Origin: Hibiscus mutabilis
Taxonomy: Eukaryota; Streptophyta; Magnoliopsida; Malvales; Malvaceae
DNA length: 64,000 nt
Reading direction: 5' to 3'
NCBI GenBank assembly: GCA_019671005.1
Contig: JAGYYJ010000824.1
Location: 1 to 64,000 of the forward strand
A program made the position numbers and the translations under genes. Every line of letters starts with the position of its first letter. Position 1 is the first letter of the stretch. The notes under the pieces were generated by a model. It saw only the letters and a list, made by a program, of their open reading frames with translations. It had not been told where the DNA came from and searched no databases. Shown here piece by piece: positions 46,797-57,790 of this stretch.

Positions 46797-47360
46797 TTGT
46801 ATGGACAGGAACCAGCTGCTCATATACCTTATGTTGCTGGAGAGTCGTTGGTAGCTTCAGTGGACATGGGGTTACAACAAAGAGAGGCAGCTCTCAAAAT
46901 GCTAAAGTTTCACTTGAAGAGGGCACAAGATCGGATGAAGCAACAGGCTGATAAGAAAAGGGCTGAGTGTGAATTTCAAATTGGAGACAAGGTTTTTCTT
47001 AAGCTGCAACCCTACGGGCAGCAATCTGTTCAAAGGAGATCTTTCCAGAAATTATCTCCTAGGTGGTTTGGTCCTTTTCCAAATGTGGAGAGAATTGGTA
47101 AGGTTGCCTATAAGCTCGATTTACCGAGTGAATCTCGCATTCATCCTGTATTCCACGTATCTCAACTGAAGAAACAGGTAGGAAACGAGGAAATCCAGGC
47201 CAATTTACCTCTGGTTGGCCCTGATGGTGGAATCAGTAAAGAGCCTGTTAGAATCCTGGGTCGTAGAATTGGGAAGAAGGGCAATCGTGTTGTCACCGAA
47301 GTTCTGGTAGAGTGGGCCAACACCTTTTTCTGAAGATGCCACGTGGGAGATATTATATCA
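46797..47360 (+). pseudogene. Integrase C-terminus and chromodomain of chromovirus copy 1
   Basis: Has KVFLKLQPY and LSPRWFGPFP of the integrase tail, HPVFHVSQLKK, then the chromodomain pattern EPVRILGRRIGKKGNR to VLVEWANT and ATWE. One extra base in the T run near 47328 ends the frame at 47331-47333, just before the last strand of the chromodomain. Chromodomains of this kind are thought to guide integration to particular chromatin. Confidence 0.85.
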
Positions 47361-47424
47361 ACTGCAGCAACAATTTCCAGATTTCAATCCTTGAGGTCAA
47401 GGATTTCTTTGAAGGGAGGAGCAT

Positions 47425-47725
47425 TGTAAGGGAGTTGTCTGGAAAAGAGAAGAAAACGACCGTTGAGAGTGTTTTAAATTTCAGTTAAGCTTAATTGTTT
47501 TTTAGTTTAATGAAACGTTGCGTTTAGGGGGGATACTTGTAATTATATAATACGACATCGTTTGGACTGTGCAGGGTATTTCTAAACCCTAGCCGTTTTT
47601 GGTCTGGCTTATCGAAAGAATGAATGTGATTTCTCTCATCTGAAAATTCTCTGTTCTCTTCTCATCTTACTCTATCTGTTTTTCATCTTATTTTCTCTTC
47701 TTAGTTAAAATTCTTCAGTGTTACA
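47425..47725 (+). repeat. Single LTR shared by chromovirus copies 1 and 2 (301 bp)
   Basis: Starts TGTAAGGGAG after the polypurine tract of copy 1 and ends GTGTTACA just before the primer site of copy 2. It therefore serves as 3' LTR of one copy and 5' LTR of the other. TATATAA is at 47544-47550. No second copy of this LTR was found on either outer side. Confidence 0.9.
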
Positions 47726-47738
47726 GGGGTATCAGAGA
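47726..47738 (+). other. Primer-binding site of chromovirus copy 2
   Basis: GGGGTATCAGAGA follows the LTR end directly. It resembles TGGTATCAGAGC, complementary to initiator tRNA-Met, the usual primer of plant chromoviruses. Confidence 0.8.
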
Positions 47739-47754
47739 CCTCAAGATTCTAGCA

Positions 47755-49050
47755 ATGGTGGACGGAGTTCCGATCACGCGAAGTCAGTCGTGGCAGCAGG
47801 AAGCTGCTAAGTTGCATGAGGAAATAGCTAGGGTTGAGAGCAATATTGATACTAAAATGGATGCAAAATTTGTGGAGTTTCGTTCTCAGATGGGCGAAGA
47901 TTTCAGGAAGATGTTGGAAATTGCTCTGGGAAAGAGGATTGACCCGATCGTGTTGGAGGAGTTAGAACCGGGCACTCTAACACCTCCTGGTCTATTGGGT
48001 GTATCGCCTTCGACCTCAAAAAAAACGGAGGAGGTGCAGATTTTAGAGCATAAGGATAAGGATTCCAAGAAACCTATTCAAGAGTTGACCCACCAAATGG
48101 GGAATCTGTCTTCCAGATTGCCTTGCCCTAAGTTCGATGGGACCGATTTCAGAGGATGGAACGCCAAAATGGAACAATACTTTGAAACAGAATCAGTGCC
48201 TGAAAATAGTCAGATTCGTTTGGTAATGTTGCATTTGGAGGGAAGGGCGTTGCAATGGCATCAGTTCTTGGTCAAGACACAGAGAGACTTGGGTCAGTTG
48301 GGTTGGACGGAATACATAGAGCTAATGAGGGATAGGTTTGCTCCGGGTGGATTTGACGATCCTTTCACCGAGCTGCTAGCACTCAGACAAACAGATTCTG
48401 TGGAGACTTATTATGAAGAGTTTATTACATTGGTGAATCAAGTGCAGTTGCCCGACAAGTACATTTTGAGCATGTTCAAGAACCATCTCAGGTTAGAAAT
48501 CAGTCAATATTTAACACTATTACAGCCTAAATCTCTGATAGAAGCATTTCACACTGCAAAACAATTAGAAACTATATTTTTTCCTGTCTATGGAAAGCCT
48601 ACTGCTCGGGCTGTACCCCCTACTTTAACTATCCCACCCAGGACCAATACTGCTAGTTTCAGGTCGTTTTCTCATGCTGGTAGTTCAGGGCCCCCTTCTA
48701 CTATAGTTTCTAAGAATACTACACCTTCTAATTTGAGTCCCAAAAAAGCTCAAAATGCAGGGCCAGTTCAAGTTAAAGGGCAGAGTAAAGTTTTATCACC
48801 TGCCGAGATTGAAGAGAGGAGAAAGAAGGGCCTGTGTTTCTGGTGTGCAGACAAGTATACACCAGGCCATAGGTGTGCTAAAAGTCAGATTTTTCAAATT
48901 GTGGCAGATGGACTCGAGGATGAAGGAGAACCTGAGGTATTTCTAGATTGTGAAGATAATGTGGAACGAGTGGTAACAGAAGGCCCAGTGTTATCTTTGA
49001 ATGCCATGTGGGGGAGCTACCAACTACGAAACTATGAAGCTGGAAATTGA
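47755..49050 (+). pseudogene. gag and start of protease region of chromovirus copy 2
   Basis: The ATG at 47755 lies 29 bp after the LTR. The 431-residue frame is the longest intact gag here: an N-terminal helical part, the capsid-like core with FDGTDFRGWNAKMEQYF, LEGRALQWHQFL and YYEEFITLVNQVQ, then the zinc knuckle CFWCADKYTPGHRC (about residues 362-375). One extra G at about 49012 shifts the frame before the protease. Confidence 0.9.
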
Positions 49051-49680
49051 GATTGAAGGGGTAGAATGGATAGCTCTAGTTGATTCTGGAAGTACACACA
49101 ACTTCTTGAGTGTGACGGTGGTGAAGAAGCTAGGGATCAAAATGTCTCAGAAGAACAATCTGAAAGTGACAATAGCTGATGGGAATGCACTTGCAACTGC
49201 AGGAGAGTGCAATCAAGTTTCTTGGAAATCTCAGAGAGAGCAATTTAAATCTGATTTTTTGGTTTGCCCTTGAAATGCTGTGATGTAGTGCTTGGGATAC
49301 AGTGGCTAACAACTTTAGGGGCAATTACTTGGGATTTCGCAACTCTTGAGATGGAATTTGTATATAAAAACAGATCGGTGGCTCTGCAAGGAGTAAAGCC
49401 AGAAAATACACAGTAGATTAATTCCAAAGAATGTGATAAGTTGATAAGAAGAAATCACAGTCCTCTTACAGCTTCTCTACTGTTGATGGATGGTCAGTTG
49501 GATTTAAAGAGGAATGCTAGCAAATTACCAAGGGATTTACAGGAGTTGCTGAATTTATTTGAGGATGTGTTTCAGGAACCAACAGGATTACCTCCTGTGA
49601 GAGGACAAGAGCACAGAGTAGTTTTGATTGATGAACAGCAGGTGGTTAAGGTCAAGCCATATAGGTACCCAGCAAGTTAG
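49001..49680 (+). pseudogene. Protease of chromovirus copy 2
   Basis: The frame 49001-49273 carries ALVDSGSTHNFLS, the retropepsin active site. A one-base loss near 49263 breaks it. The linker to reverse transcriptase (49441-49680) ends in a TAG at 49678-49680, where copy 1 has CAG. Confidence 0.85.
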
Positions 49681-49710
49681 AAAGATGAAATAGAAAAACA
49701 AGTAGGGGAA

Positions 49711-50997
49711 ATGATGAAGTCTGGAGTTATTAGATATAGTAACAGTTCTTTTTCTTCTCCAATTGTAATGGTTAAGAAGAAAGACGGCTCCTGGAGGTTA
49801 TGTGTAGACTACAGGAAGTTAAACCAAGTTACTATAAAAGACAAGTTTCCAATGCCGGTGATAGAGGAGCTACTTGATGAGTTGGGAGAGGCCAAGTTCT
49901 TTTCAAAACTGGATTTAAGGGCAGGATACCAAATCAGGATGTGGGAACCAGATATTCACAAAACTGCTTTCAAAACACATGAAGGGCATTATGAATTTCT
50001 AGTAATGCCTTTTGGATTGACAAATGCACCTGCTACCTTCCAAGGGCTCATGAACAGAATATTTAGAAGTTATTTGAGAAAATCAGTATTAGTATTCTTT
50101 GATGATATACTGATTTACTCTAAGGATTGGGAGACACACATCCAGCATTTAAAAGAGGTATTGGAGGTATTGAGAGAACAACAGCTATATGCAAAAAGGA
50201 ATAAATGTTGTTTTGGGGCTCAGGAAGTGGATTATTTAGGCTATGTGATATCTGATGGGGTGATTTCCATGGATCAGTCAAAAGTAGAATGCATATTGGA
50301 TTGGCCTATTCGTACAACTGTGAAAGATCTCAGAGGTTTTTTGGGGCTGTCAGGGTATTATAGAAGATTTGTTAAGGACTATGGAAGTATTGCTAGGCCT
50401 TTAACCAATTTGTTAAAATATGGAGCTTAGAAATGGACAGTTGAGGAGGGAACAGGTTTTGATAGACTTAAAAAAGCTATAAGTTCTGCTCCTGTGTTGG
50501 CACTTCCAGATTTCGATGCTGAATTCATAATTGAGACTGATGCTTCAGAATTAGGAGTGGGTGCTGTTTTGGTACAAAAGGGAAAACCATTGGTTTTTTT
50601 CAGTAGGGGTTTGGGAGTGAGACACCAAAGGCTCTCAGTGTATGAGAAGGAAATGTTGGCTGTGTTAATGGCAGTCAAGAAGTGGTCCAATTACCTTGTA
50701 GGAAGACACTTCAAAATTAAAACAGACCATCAAAGTCTGAAATTCTTGACTGAAAATCAGGTTGTCACTCCAGATCAACAAAAGTGGGTTATAAGGATGA
50801 TGGGTTATAATTATGAGGTAAGCTATAGAAAGGGCACAAACAATGTAGTGGCTGATGTTCTTTCCAGGAAACCAAGAGGGGCAGACAGTCAGATTATGGC
50901 CATTAGCAGTGTATCTACAGATGTCATGACTAGAGTTGTTGAAACATGGCAACAAGATGACAAGTTGAAGAGAATTGTGGAATCTCTCCAAAAGTGA
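49711..50997 (+). pseudogene. Reverse transcriptase and RNase H of chromovirus copy 2
   Basis: The reverse transcriptase frame 49711-50430 keeps FFDD but has lost one codon, so LRAGYHQI has become LRAGYQI. It ends in TAG at 50428-50430. The RNase H frame 50494-50997 is intact through the region broken in copy 1 (FIIETDASELG, VYEKEMLAV, KTDHQSLKF) and ends in TGA. Confidence 0.9.
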
Positions 50998-51036
50998 TCT
51001 TCAAGCCATTCCAAATACACGTGGGATGGGAAACTG

Positions 51037-52332
51037 TTGAAGAGGAAAGGAAAAGTGGTAGTGGGAAACAGTGAAGAATTAAAGAAAGAATTGATGAGGT
51101 ACTTTCATGGGAGTCCCATAGGAGGACATTCGGGAGCTGATGTGACTGCGAGAAAGCTGGGTGGCATTTTCTATTGGAAGTGGTTGAGGAAAAATGTTAA
51201 GACCTTTGTGAGAGGATGTGGGGTGTGTCAAAGGAGCAAGGGAGATTTACAGCATCGTAGAGGTTTATTACAACCTCTTCCCATTCCTGAAACAGTGTGG
51301 ACTTCTATAAGCATGGATTTTGTAGGACTTCCTGTGTCTAGGAAGAAGGATGTAATTTTGGTTGTGGTGGATAGATTGACTAAATACAGCCATTTTATTG
51401 CTCTTGTTCACCCTTTTTCACCAAAGAATGTAACATAGGTTTTCTTAGAGAATATTTTTAAACTGCATGGAATGCCTGCCTCTATTGTATGTAATAGGGA
51501 CAAGATCTTCATGAGCCACTTCTGGAAATAACTGTTTTTGAAACTGGGAACCTTGGTGACTCCATCAACAGCTTACCATCCAGAGGCTGACGGCTAAACG
51601 GAAAGGGTTAACCTGTGCTTAGAGACCTATCTTAGATGTATGACTGGGGAGAAGCTTAAGGATTGGGGAGACTGGTTGCATTTGGCAGAATGGTGGTACA
51701 ACATTTCATTCCTCTCTTCAATTCAGACTACACCATTTCAAGCTTTGTATGGACAGGAACCAGCTGCTCATATACCTTATGTTGATGGAGAGTCGTTGGT
51801 AGCTTCAGTGGACAAGGGGTTACAACAAAGAGAGGCAGCTCTCAAAATGCTAAAGTTTCACTTGAAGAGGGCACAAGATCGGATGAAGCAACAGGCTGAT
51901 AAGAAAAGGGCTGAGTGTGAATTTCAAATTGGAGACAAGGTTTTTCTTAAGCTGCAACCCTACAGGCAGCAATCTGTTCAAAGGAGATCTTCCCAGAAAT
52001 TATCTCCTAGGTGGTTTGGTCCTTTTCCAATTGTGGAGAGAATTGGTAAGGTTGCCTATAAGCTCGATTTACCGAGTGGATCTCGCATTTCATCCTGTAT
52101 TCCACGTATCTCAACTGAAGAAACAGGTAGGAAACGAGGAAATCCAGGCCAATTTACCTCTGGTTGGCCCTGATGGTGGAATCAGTAAAGAGCCTGTTAG
52201 AATCCAGGATCGCAGAATTGGGAAGAAGGGCAATCGTGCTGTCACCGAAGTTCTGGTAGAGTGGGCCAACACTTTTCCTGAAGATGCCACGTGGGAGATA
52301 TTATATCAACTGCAGCAACAATTTCCAGATTT
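51037..52332 (+). pseudogene. Integrase and chromodomain of chromovirus copy 2
   Basis: The zinc-binding CGVC is intact (first Cys at 51217-51219). The core has ISMDFVGLP, shorter than copy 1 by one codon. Stops interrupt it at about 51436, 51526 and 51594. The second catalytic Asp is Asn (AAT at 51493-51495, GAC in copy 1). One extra T near 52090 shifts the frame; the chromodomain (VRIQDRRIGKKGNR to ATWEILYQLQQQFP) then reads through unbroken. Confidence 0.88.
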
Positions 52333-54226
52333 CCTCGTGGGAGCATTGCTGATCAAGGATCCTTGGAATTTTGTGGAGGGTCGGTGTGGAACAGCGAGAA
52401 TGGCTCTCTCGGATGTTTTTTCCTCCATTCTTGGCAGAATGTGATGGTGGATGGTTTCTTTGGTGGAGGTGGCACGTAAATACATCATTGTTCTAAGACG
52501 TTCATTTGTAGCTTTGACATGGTGAATTAGTGAATTGCATCCCAATCCCTAGGTGGACATACCGTAGGTAGATTGAGTTTGGTAGGGATTATGTAACTAT
52601 CGAGTTCGAGACTTGATTTGTTCAACCATCAATTTCAATCAACGTCTAACTATCTATTTAAACATTAAATGTCAACTCGAACATGATGTGGAGTATATTC
52701 AAAAAACATAGATCAAGTTTTAAACACGGAATGTTTAATTCTAACAACTTTAAAATATTAGATTGTCATTAAAGTTTTTTCTTTCTTTTAACACATCATA
52801 TTCAAATTGTCGGTGCAATAATTACATTTTTTAATTTTGATTCATATTTTTTTAGTTTAATTGCCAGTATTCAATCCAACCCAATTTGCTCTTTTCACAA
52901 CGTAAGAATTCGAACTGCTGACTTTGTTTTAGAAGTTTAGTACGTCTCATCCTACTAGACCAACTTGGTTTTGATCGATATATTTAAATTTTACTTATTA
53001 TCATATTTAAATTAACATTTAATGTTCAAATTTATAGTTAAATTAACAAAAAAACATATTTGAAACAATATTGATAATTGAGCTATCAATTAGATTGTTT
53101 TGTAATTTGGGTCATGTTATGCGACTTTGGTACAAACAGCTCATAAATTATTTGGTATTTGGAATGATTTTTGCTGGGCCTTTTCACATTCATTCATTTA
53201 AAATATTTGGGTCCTTCTAACGTTTGGGCTTGGTGACTCATTTGTTTTTAATTTTTATATGCTAGACAATGGTACATAAACAAAACGGGTGAAAATTGTT
53301 TTTAAAAGATAGTACATAATAAACATAGATGGTAAATGGTGACATATTTTATTTAGGTGATCCGGGTTTGAGTAAATTGATCCATAAGTGAACGTGAATA
53401 TACACAAATTTAAAATCGGATACAAATGCTAGATTGTGTAAATTCCAGTGCCAAAGAAATTATAATCTAATTAAAATATGCCTAAAATCATTTAAAATTA
53501 TAAAAGAAAAGCAAATTTGTAAGGTACATTTAGAATAATTAATATAAATAATCTCCCATTTTTATTAAATATTGTAATGAATCTATTCTATTTTATTTTT
53601 CATTAGGAGCATATCATTAAAAATATTAATAAAACAACTAATGAAAATGTATCCTTTGATTAATTAAAAAGATATGATTTATCTAGTTCGTTTTCTGGGT
53701 TGAATTTATAGAATAATTAGAATATAGTCAACTCTTTCATTCAATCAAAAGGATTAGATATAAATAGTTATTTCGTCTGTCCACTAAATTAATTATTTAT
53801 TATTATTTTTTGTCAAACCTTTTAAATTTTAATCATAATTATTTTTTTATAAAATATATATCTAAAATCTATTTGATTCAAGATTTTAAATTTTTTATTT
53901 TTATCACATGGAGAGCATATGTTTATGTTTTGAGATTGTGTGTTTATATGAGTAATAGATTGCGTAACACGCTAATATCTATGCAGTGGCGAAATTTAAT
54001 GGGACTAATAGAGGTCATGCACCCAAAATTTAGAAGAAATTATCATTAGGTTCCTGGAATTTTTAAAAACTTTTATTTGGTCTCTTTAAAATATTTGAAA
54101 AAAATGGTTGTCTTTTTGAACTGTTAAAATTTCTCATTAACATCTATCTACATGCATTTATCAAAATATAATTTTTGGATCCACTTATACTATTAGTTTT
54201 ATACCTTTTTGGGCCATTGATGATTG
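52333..54226. other. Intergenic DNA, no gene seen
   Basis: 52333-52480 is GC-richer and could be a diverged stretch of retroelement ('atcaaggatccttgg' resembles 'gtcaaggatttctt' of copy 1), but it does not match the LTR. The rest is AT-rich. About 53983-54010 has a CAGTGGCGAAATTTAATGGG motif like one end of the hAT element at 54227, without a partner. Confidence 0.45.
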
Positions 54227-54413
54227 CAGTGGCGGATTCACTTTAAGAAATAGGTGGGCTCGTGTTCACATTGAACTTTTCAAATTTCGCACATTTTATT
54301 TTAATTTTCTTAATTTTTATAAATTGATCATTGGTTTTTTTTATGACTTGTTCTCACCCTCATAAATATTTTAATTTGTGTTCACCCTAAAAAAAATTCT
54401 GAATTCGCCACCG
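54227..54413. mobile_element. hAT-like MITE, 187 bp
   Basis: Left end CAGTGGCGGATTCA; the complement of the right end is CGGTGGCGAATTCAG. The flanking 8-mers GATGATTG (54219-54226) and AATGATTG (54414-54421) match at 7 of 8 positions. End sequence and duplication length both fit hAT elements. No coding capacity. Confidence 0.8.
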
Positions 54414-55099
54414 AATGATTGTAAATAGGTACGACTGAGATAACTTCTCTTTTTTCCATAAAAATATCAGCATTTGCTACTTATTAATCTCAGTCATCTA
54501 TTTACTCTTATTTAATGATTCAAAATAAATATATAAAACTAAAAAAATTTAGCTAGTGTGAAAAAAGTAACGTCTTCTTTTTTAAAAACATAAATGATCA
54601 AAATCATCATAATTACCTATAAAAAAATCCCAAGGAAGACTATTCTCCATGCAAGGCAAAGAACCAACGCGTGGGAAACGAAGAACAACGAGTCAACCCC
54701 CACTCGGCACGTTATCATTTATTCCCCAAATCTAAAAGCTTAAAACCAGAGAGAATAGTCAAAATCGAATAAAGCCGTAAGACAAAGTATTGTATTTAGT
54801 CACATGGTGTGCATCTCATAATCGTAGGTTGTCACTTTCCGGCTGACTTTTTTTTTTTGTCAGGACCAGATTTGAAGCTTCTTCACAGTTTCAGACAGCC
54901 ATGGCCTGCACTAAAAGAAAGAGTGGAATTAGCATGTGTTTTAACCCTCAATGTCAAAGCCTGATCTCCGTCCATCAAGCCAGACAATGCTCAAGATCTT
55001 TTTTAACTTTAGTTAGAATCTCAATTTCAAGGGGTTGGATTAGTTTTGGATTGGATCAATCTTGATTTGGATCATTTTAGTTTAATTCATTTTGAGTTT

Positions 55100-55455
55100 A
55101 AAATATTTTTCTTATTTAAGACTTTTTTGAGTTCGAGTCATTTAAGTTTGAGGTTGGGGTTGAAATAAGGTTATTACGCGTTCAGATTCCTTTGACTTCT
55201 AATCACTTCATTTAGTCATTTTAAATCATTCAAATTTGATGATTGAGATTTTAGGTGGAATATTACAAGTACCGATCATTTCGGGTTCTAGCTTGACATT
55301 TTGAGTCTCATTTGTATCCGATCATTATAATTCGGGTCAATTACAAATATGAGTCATTTCGAGTACAAATTATTCTAACTCTCTTTTTCGTTCATATCAT
55401 TTAAATTTGAAGGTTGAGTTCTTTTGACGATTTGGTCATTGCGGGTTCAGATTCT
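55100..55455 (+). repeat. Tandem repeat of about 270 bp, left part
   Basis: Landmarks 'ttcaaatttgaggttgagtt', 'cattgcgggttcagattc', 'cttctaatcacttca', 'tctagcttgacattttgag' and 'ttacaaatatgagtcatt' recur in the same order. The 'gttcagattc' landmark recurs about 273 bp apart (about 55178 and 55451). The series resumes at 57280 beyond the LINE. Confidence 0.7.
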
Positions 55456-55860
55456 TTTTTGAAAGATAAAATTGTATGATTTTATTAAAATGCATCATAC
55501 AATACAAAACGTAAATATGGGCCTCATTAAAAAATCCCCCAAAACCAAAATGGAGGAAAAAGAGTACACCATGTTTATGCCATTAATTCAACCATTACAA
55601 CAGCCAATACCCACCCATAGCTCCCAAACAAACCAGTGCCTACGTTCAAAATTGTGCTACCGAGCCAATGCAATTACACTGGCATGCACACAATCATTAT
55701 CATCCACCTGCATCACCAAACCAGTGCCTATTTTTACTCATATGCAGCATTTTCATCACAAGGACGGTACTGATCTGCTCTCTTCCTATTGAGCTGGTCC
55801 TTCGCATATATGCACCCAGGGATCCTATGTACTGGCTTGTCCCACTTCAACGACAGATCC

Positions 55861-56439
55861 TCATTCTATCAGGCTTTCTTTTCGATTTATACCAGCTTTA
55901 GCAAGCCTATCAGCGTCAAGGTTTTGATTCCTTCCAATAGCGTTTATTTCCCAGCTAGTCTTACTGAACTCATTTCTGCAATACATCACCAACTCTTTAA
56001 ACGCAGCCGGGGTGCAGTGAGGTTTTCTAATCCAGCATACCACGTTGTTGGAATCTGATTCTACTATTAAGTGAGGCATTTTACTCCAGTTGAACCTCAT
56101 AAAAATCGAAGTATCATCCTTAATTGCTACGAGTTCAGCTGTGGTTGGGTCTGAGATGCCAATAGACTTTGAAAATTTCACAACCATTTCACTCAAGTGA
56201 TTCCTTAGAATGCCTCCAATTCCAGCTTCCCCCAAATGCCCCTGAACTGCACCATCAGGGTTGAACTTCATGGTGTTGGCTAAAGGGGCGGACCATTCAA
56301 AAACCTTTGCCAGGTTCTTTACGTGCATCGGTATTGTCCAACCAGCAGGATTCGGGATGAAATCGTTTATTGGCAAGCTGTGCTCAAGCCATTTCGCTCG
56401 GTACCACATACCAATCGTGAGTAAAATGAGATCAAACAC
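55861..56439 (-). pseudogene. RNase H-like domain of the LINE
   Basis: Visible are MKFNPDGAVQGHLGEAGIGG (first catalytic Asp in NPDGA), ILRNHLSEMVVKF, TTAELVAI (the Glu) and LIVESDSNNVVCWI (the second Asp), then NLDADRLAKAGI. These are the landmarks of the plant LINE RNase H-like domain. The frame of 192 residues is open and ends in IE followed by a stop. Confidence 0.85.
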
Positions 56440-56588
56440 ATCATCTTCATTTAATACTTTACCCCTAAAGATTACCTCATTTCGACACAGCCAAAGGGTC
56501 CAGGATATAGCGCAGAAAAGCCGTCAACCATAAAGGTTCAATTTTTGAAGAGGGGCAGCAACCATTCCAAGCTTCTAGGAATTCTTTT

Positions 56589-57189
56589 TCACCATTGGGG
56601 GCTACAAAATGAGTTTTCCAAATCGCACAGCACCTGCACCAAAATTTCTATGCAAAAACACATGAAATAAAATAAGTGGTTAGTAGATTCTTTCAAGTTG
56701 AGACAGAATGTGCAACCATTATCGTTTCCAATCCTCACACCCCAATTTGTTAGCTCAAATTTGGATGGTATTCTTCCATGGATGACTTTCCAAACAAAGC
56801 ATTCTACATTGAAAGGAGAGAGCCCACTCCAAACTGTTTTCCAGCAATTCTCCACCGCTCTTAGTGCAACTGAAATTCACAAAATCCTTTGTCGAGTAGA
56901 AACCAGTTGAGGATTTTGACCACCTAATGCAATCCGAAGGCAGGTTTTCAAGTCTACAACCATCGAGAGTGCTTAAGAATGCCTCCCACACTTCTAGTTC
57001 CCAATCAAACAGGGGCCTGCGCAGTAAGATCTTCCACCTCCACACATTATTTTCCCATGAACCAAACTCTACTATTTTGCCAGTTTTGTTCAAGGCAAGA
57101 GCATATATGCATGGGAATAAAGCTTTCAGGCACGAACCATTAACCCAATTCGAGGACCAAAAACTCAAAAGTTTTTCCATCTCCAACAC
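56589..57189 (-). pseudogene. Zinc-binding and linker region of the LINE
   Basis: Two overlapping frames, 57189-56755 and 56855-56589. The first has LSFWSSNWVNGSCLKALFPC, WELEVWEAFL and RWSKSSTGFYSTKDF. The second has ECFVWKVIHGRIPSKFELTN and CTFCLNLKESTNHLF, the reverse-transcriptase-associated zinc-binding pattern. The change of frame near 56800 shows a small indel. Confidence 0.8.
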
Positions 57190-57279
57190 GGAACAGAATA
57201 TTTGAAACCAAAGGGTTAGAGTCTGCTCTGGAAGGATTCAAAGGACTAGTGAATGGTGATATCCCTCCATATCCAGCCT

Positions 57280-57620
57280 TTGTTTTTGGCTTGATTTTAG
57301 TCACTTCAGAATCCAATCATTTCAAGTTACATATTCAAATAATTTTGAGTTCTAGCTCGAGATTTTGAGTCTCGGTTTCTATCGTCCGAGTCAATTTCAA
57401 GTTTTAGTCATTTCTAGTTCAAATTGTTTTTAGTTTGATTGTTTTCTCTTCAGGTCATTCAAATTTGAGGGTAGAGTTTTTTTACTTTGGTCATTAAAGG
57501 TTCAGATTATTTTGGTTTCTAATCACTTCAGAGTTCAATCATTTTCAGGGCTAGGAGTTTAGTTAAGTTTGAGTCCTTTTAAATTACTAATTTGTATCAT
57601 TTCAAATTTAAATTATTTTA
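57280..57620 (+). repeat. Tandem repeat of about 270 bp, right part
   Basis: Continues the landmark order of 55100-55455: 'cacttcagaatccaatcatt', 'ttctagctcgagattttgag', 'ttcaagttttagtcattt', 'cattcaaatttgagggtaga', 'cattaaaggttcagatta', then 'tttctaatcacttcagagtt' again. Confidence 0.7.
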
Positions 57621-57790
57621 AATTCAGACAATTATATATTAAGTTAAATTCGATTTGGATATAGATTAGATTGATAGTCAAATTTCCGAGACAATGCTAT
57701 TAGCCTATTACAGTAACAAAAGTAGAAAAACAACCAATAACTCCCCATTCATAACTAGAAAGTACAAAATGTTACCGCAAAACGTATGTT

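Larger units (their letters stand above)
43313..47424 (+). mobile_element. Chromovirus (Reina-like) retrotransposon, copy 1, 5'-truncated
   Basis: Runs from inside gag to the 3' LTR at 47425. The order gag, protease, reverse transcriptase, RNase H, integrase, chromodomain is that of Ty3/gypsy chromoviruses. The short LTR and initiator-Met-type primer site of the neighbour point to the Reina group. The 5' LTR and the first roughly 65 codons of gag are gone. Against copy 2 it has a gag deletion of about 324 bp, at least five small frameshifts and several stops. A purine-rich tract (GAAGGGAGGAGC, 47411-47422) precedes the LTR. Confidence 0.92.
47726..52332 (+). mobile_element. Chromovirus (Reina-like) retrotransposon, copy 2, 3' LTR missing
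   Basis: Follows the shared LTR head to tail with copy 1. It is closely similar to copy 1 throughout and has a full gag. After 'caatttccagattt' at about 52332 it departs from copy 1, and no polypurine tract or LTR follows. It carries its own set of stops and frameshifts, different from those of copy 1, so the two copies decayed separately. Confidence 0.9.
55456..57278 (-). mobile_element. LINE retrotransposon, 5'-truncated
   Basis: On the minus strand the order is: end of reverse transcriptase region (from about 57230), zinc-binding domain, RNase H-like domain, then a 3' end with AATAAAATCATACAAT and a short A run (complement of about 55461-55466). Only the last 1.8 kb of the element is present, as expected for target-primed insertion that stopped early. 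It splits a tandem repeat whose units continue on both sides. Confidence 0.85.

Noticed and set aside
55100..57620. CRISPR-like array or bacterial repeat cluster
   Set aside because: Units are long and diverged, without constant spacers, and the window is plant nuclear DNA.
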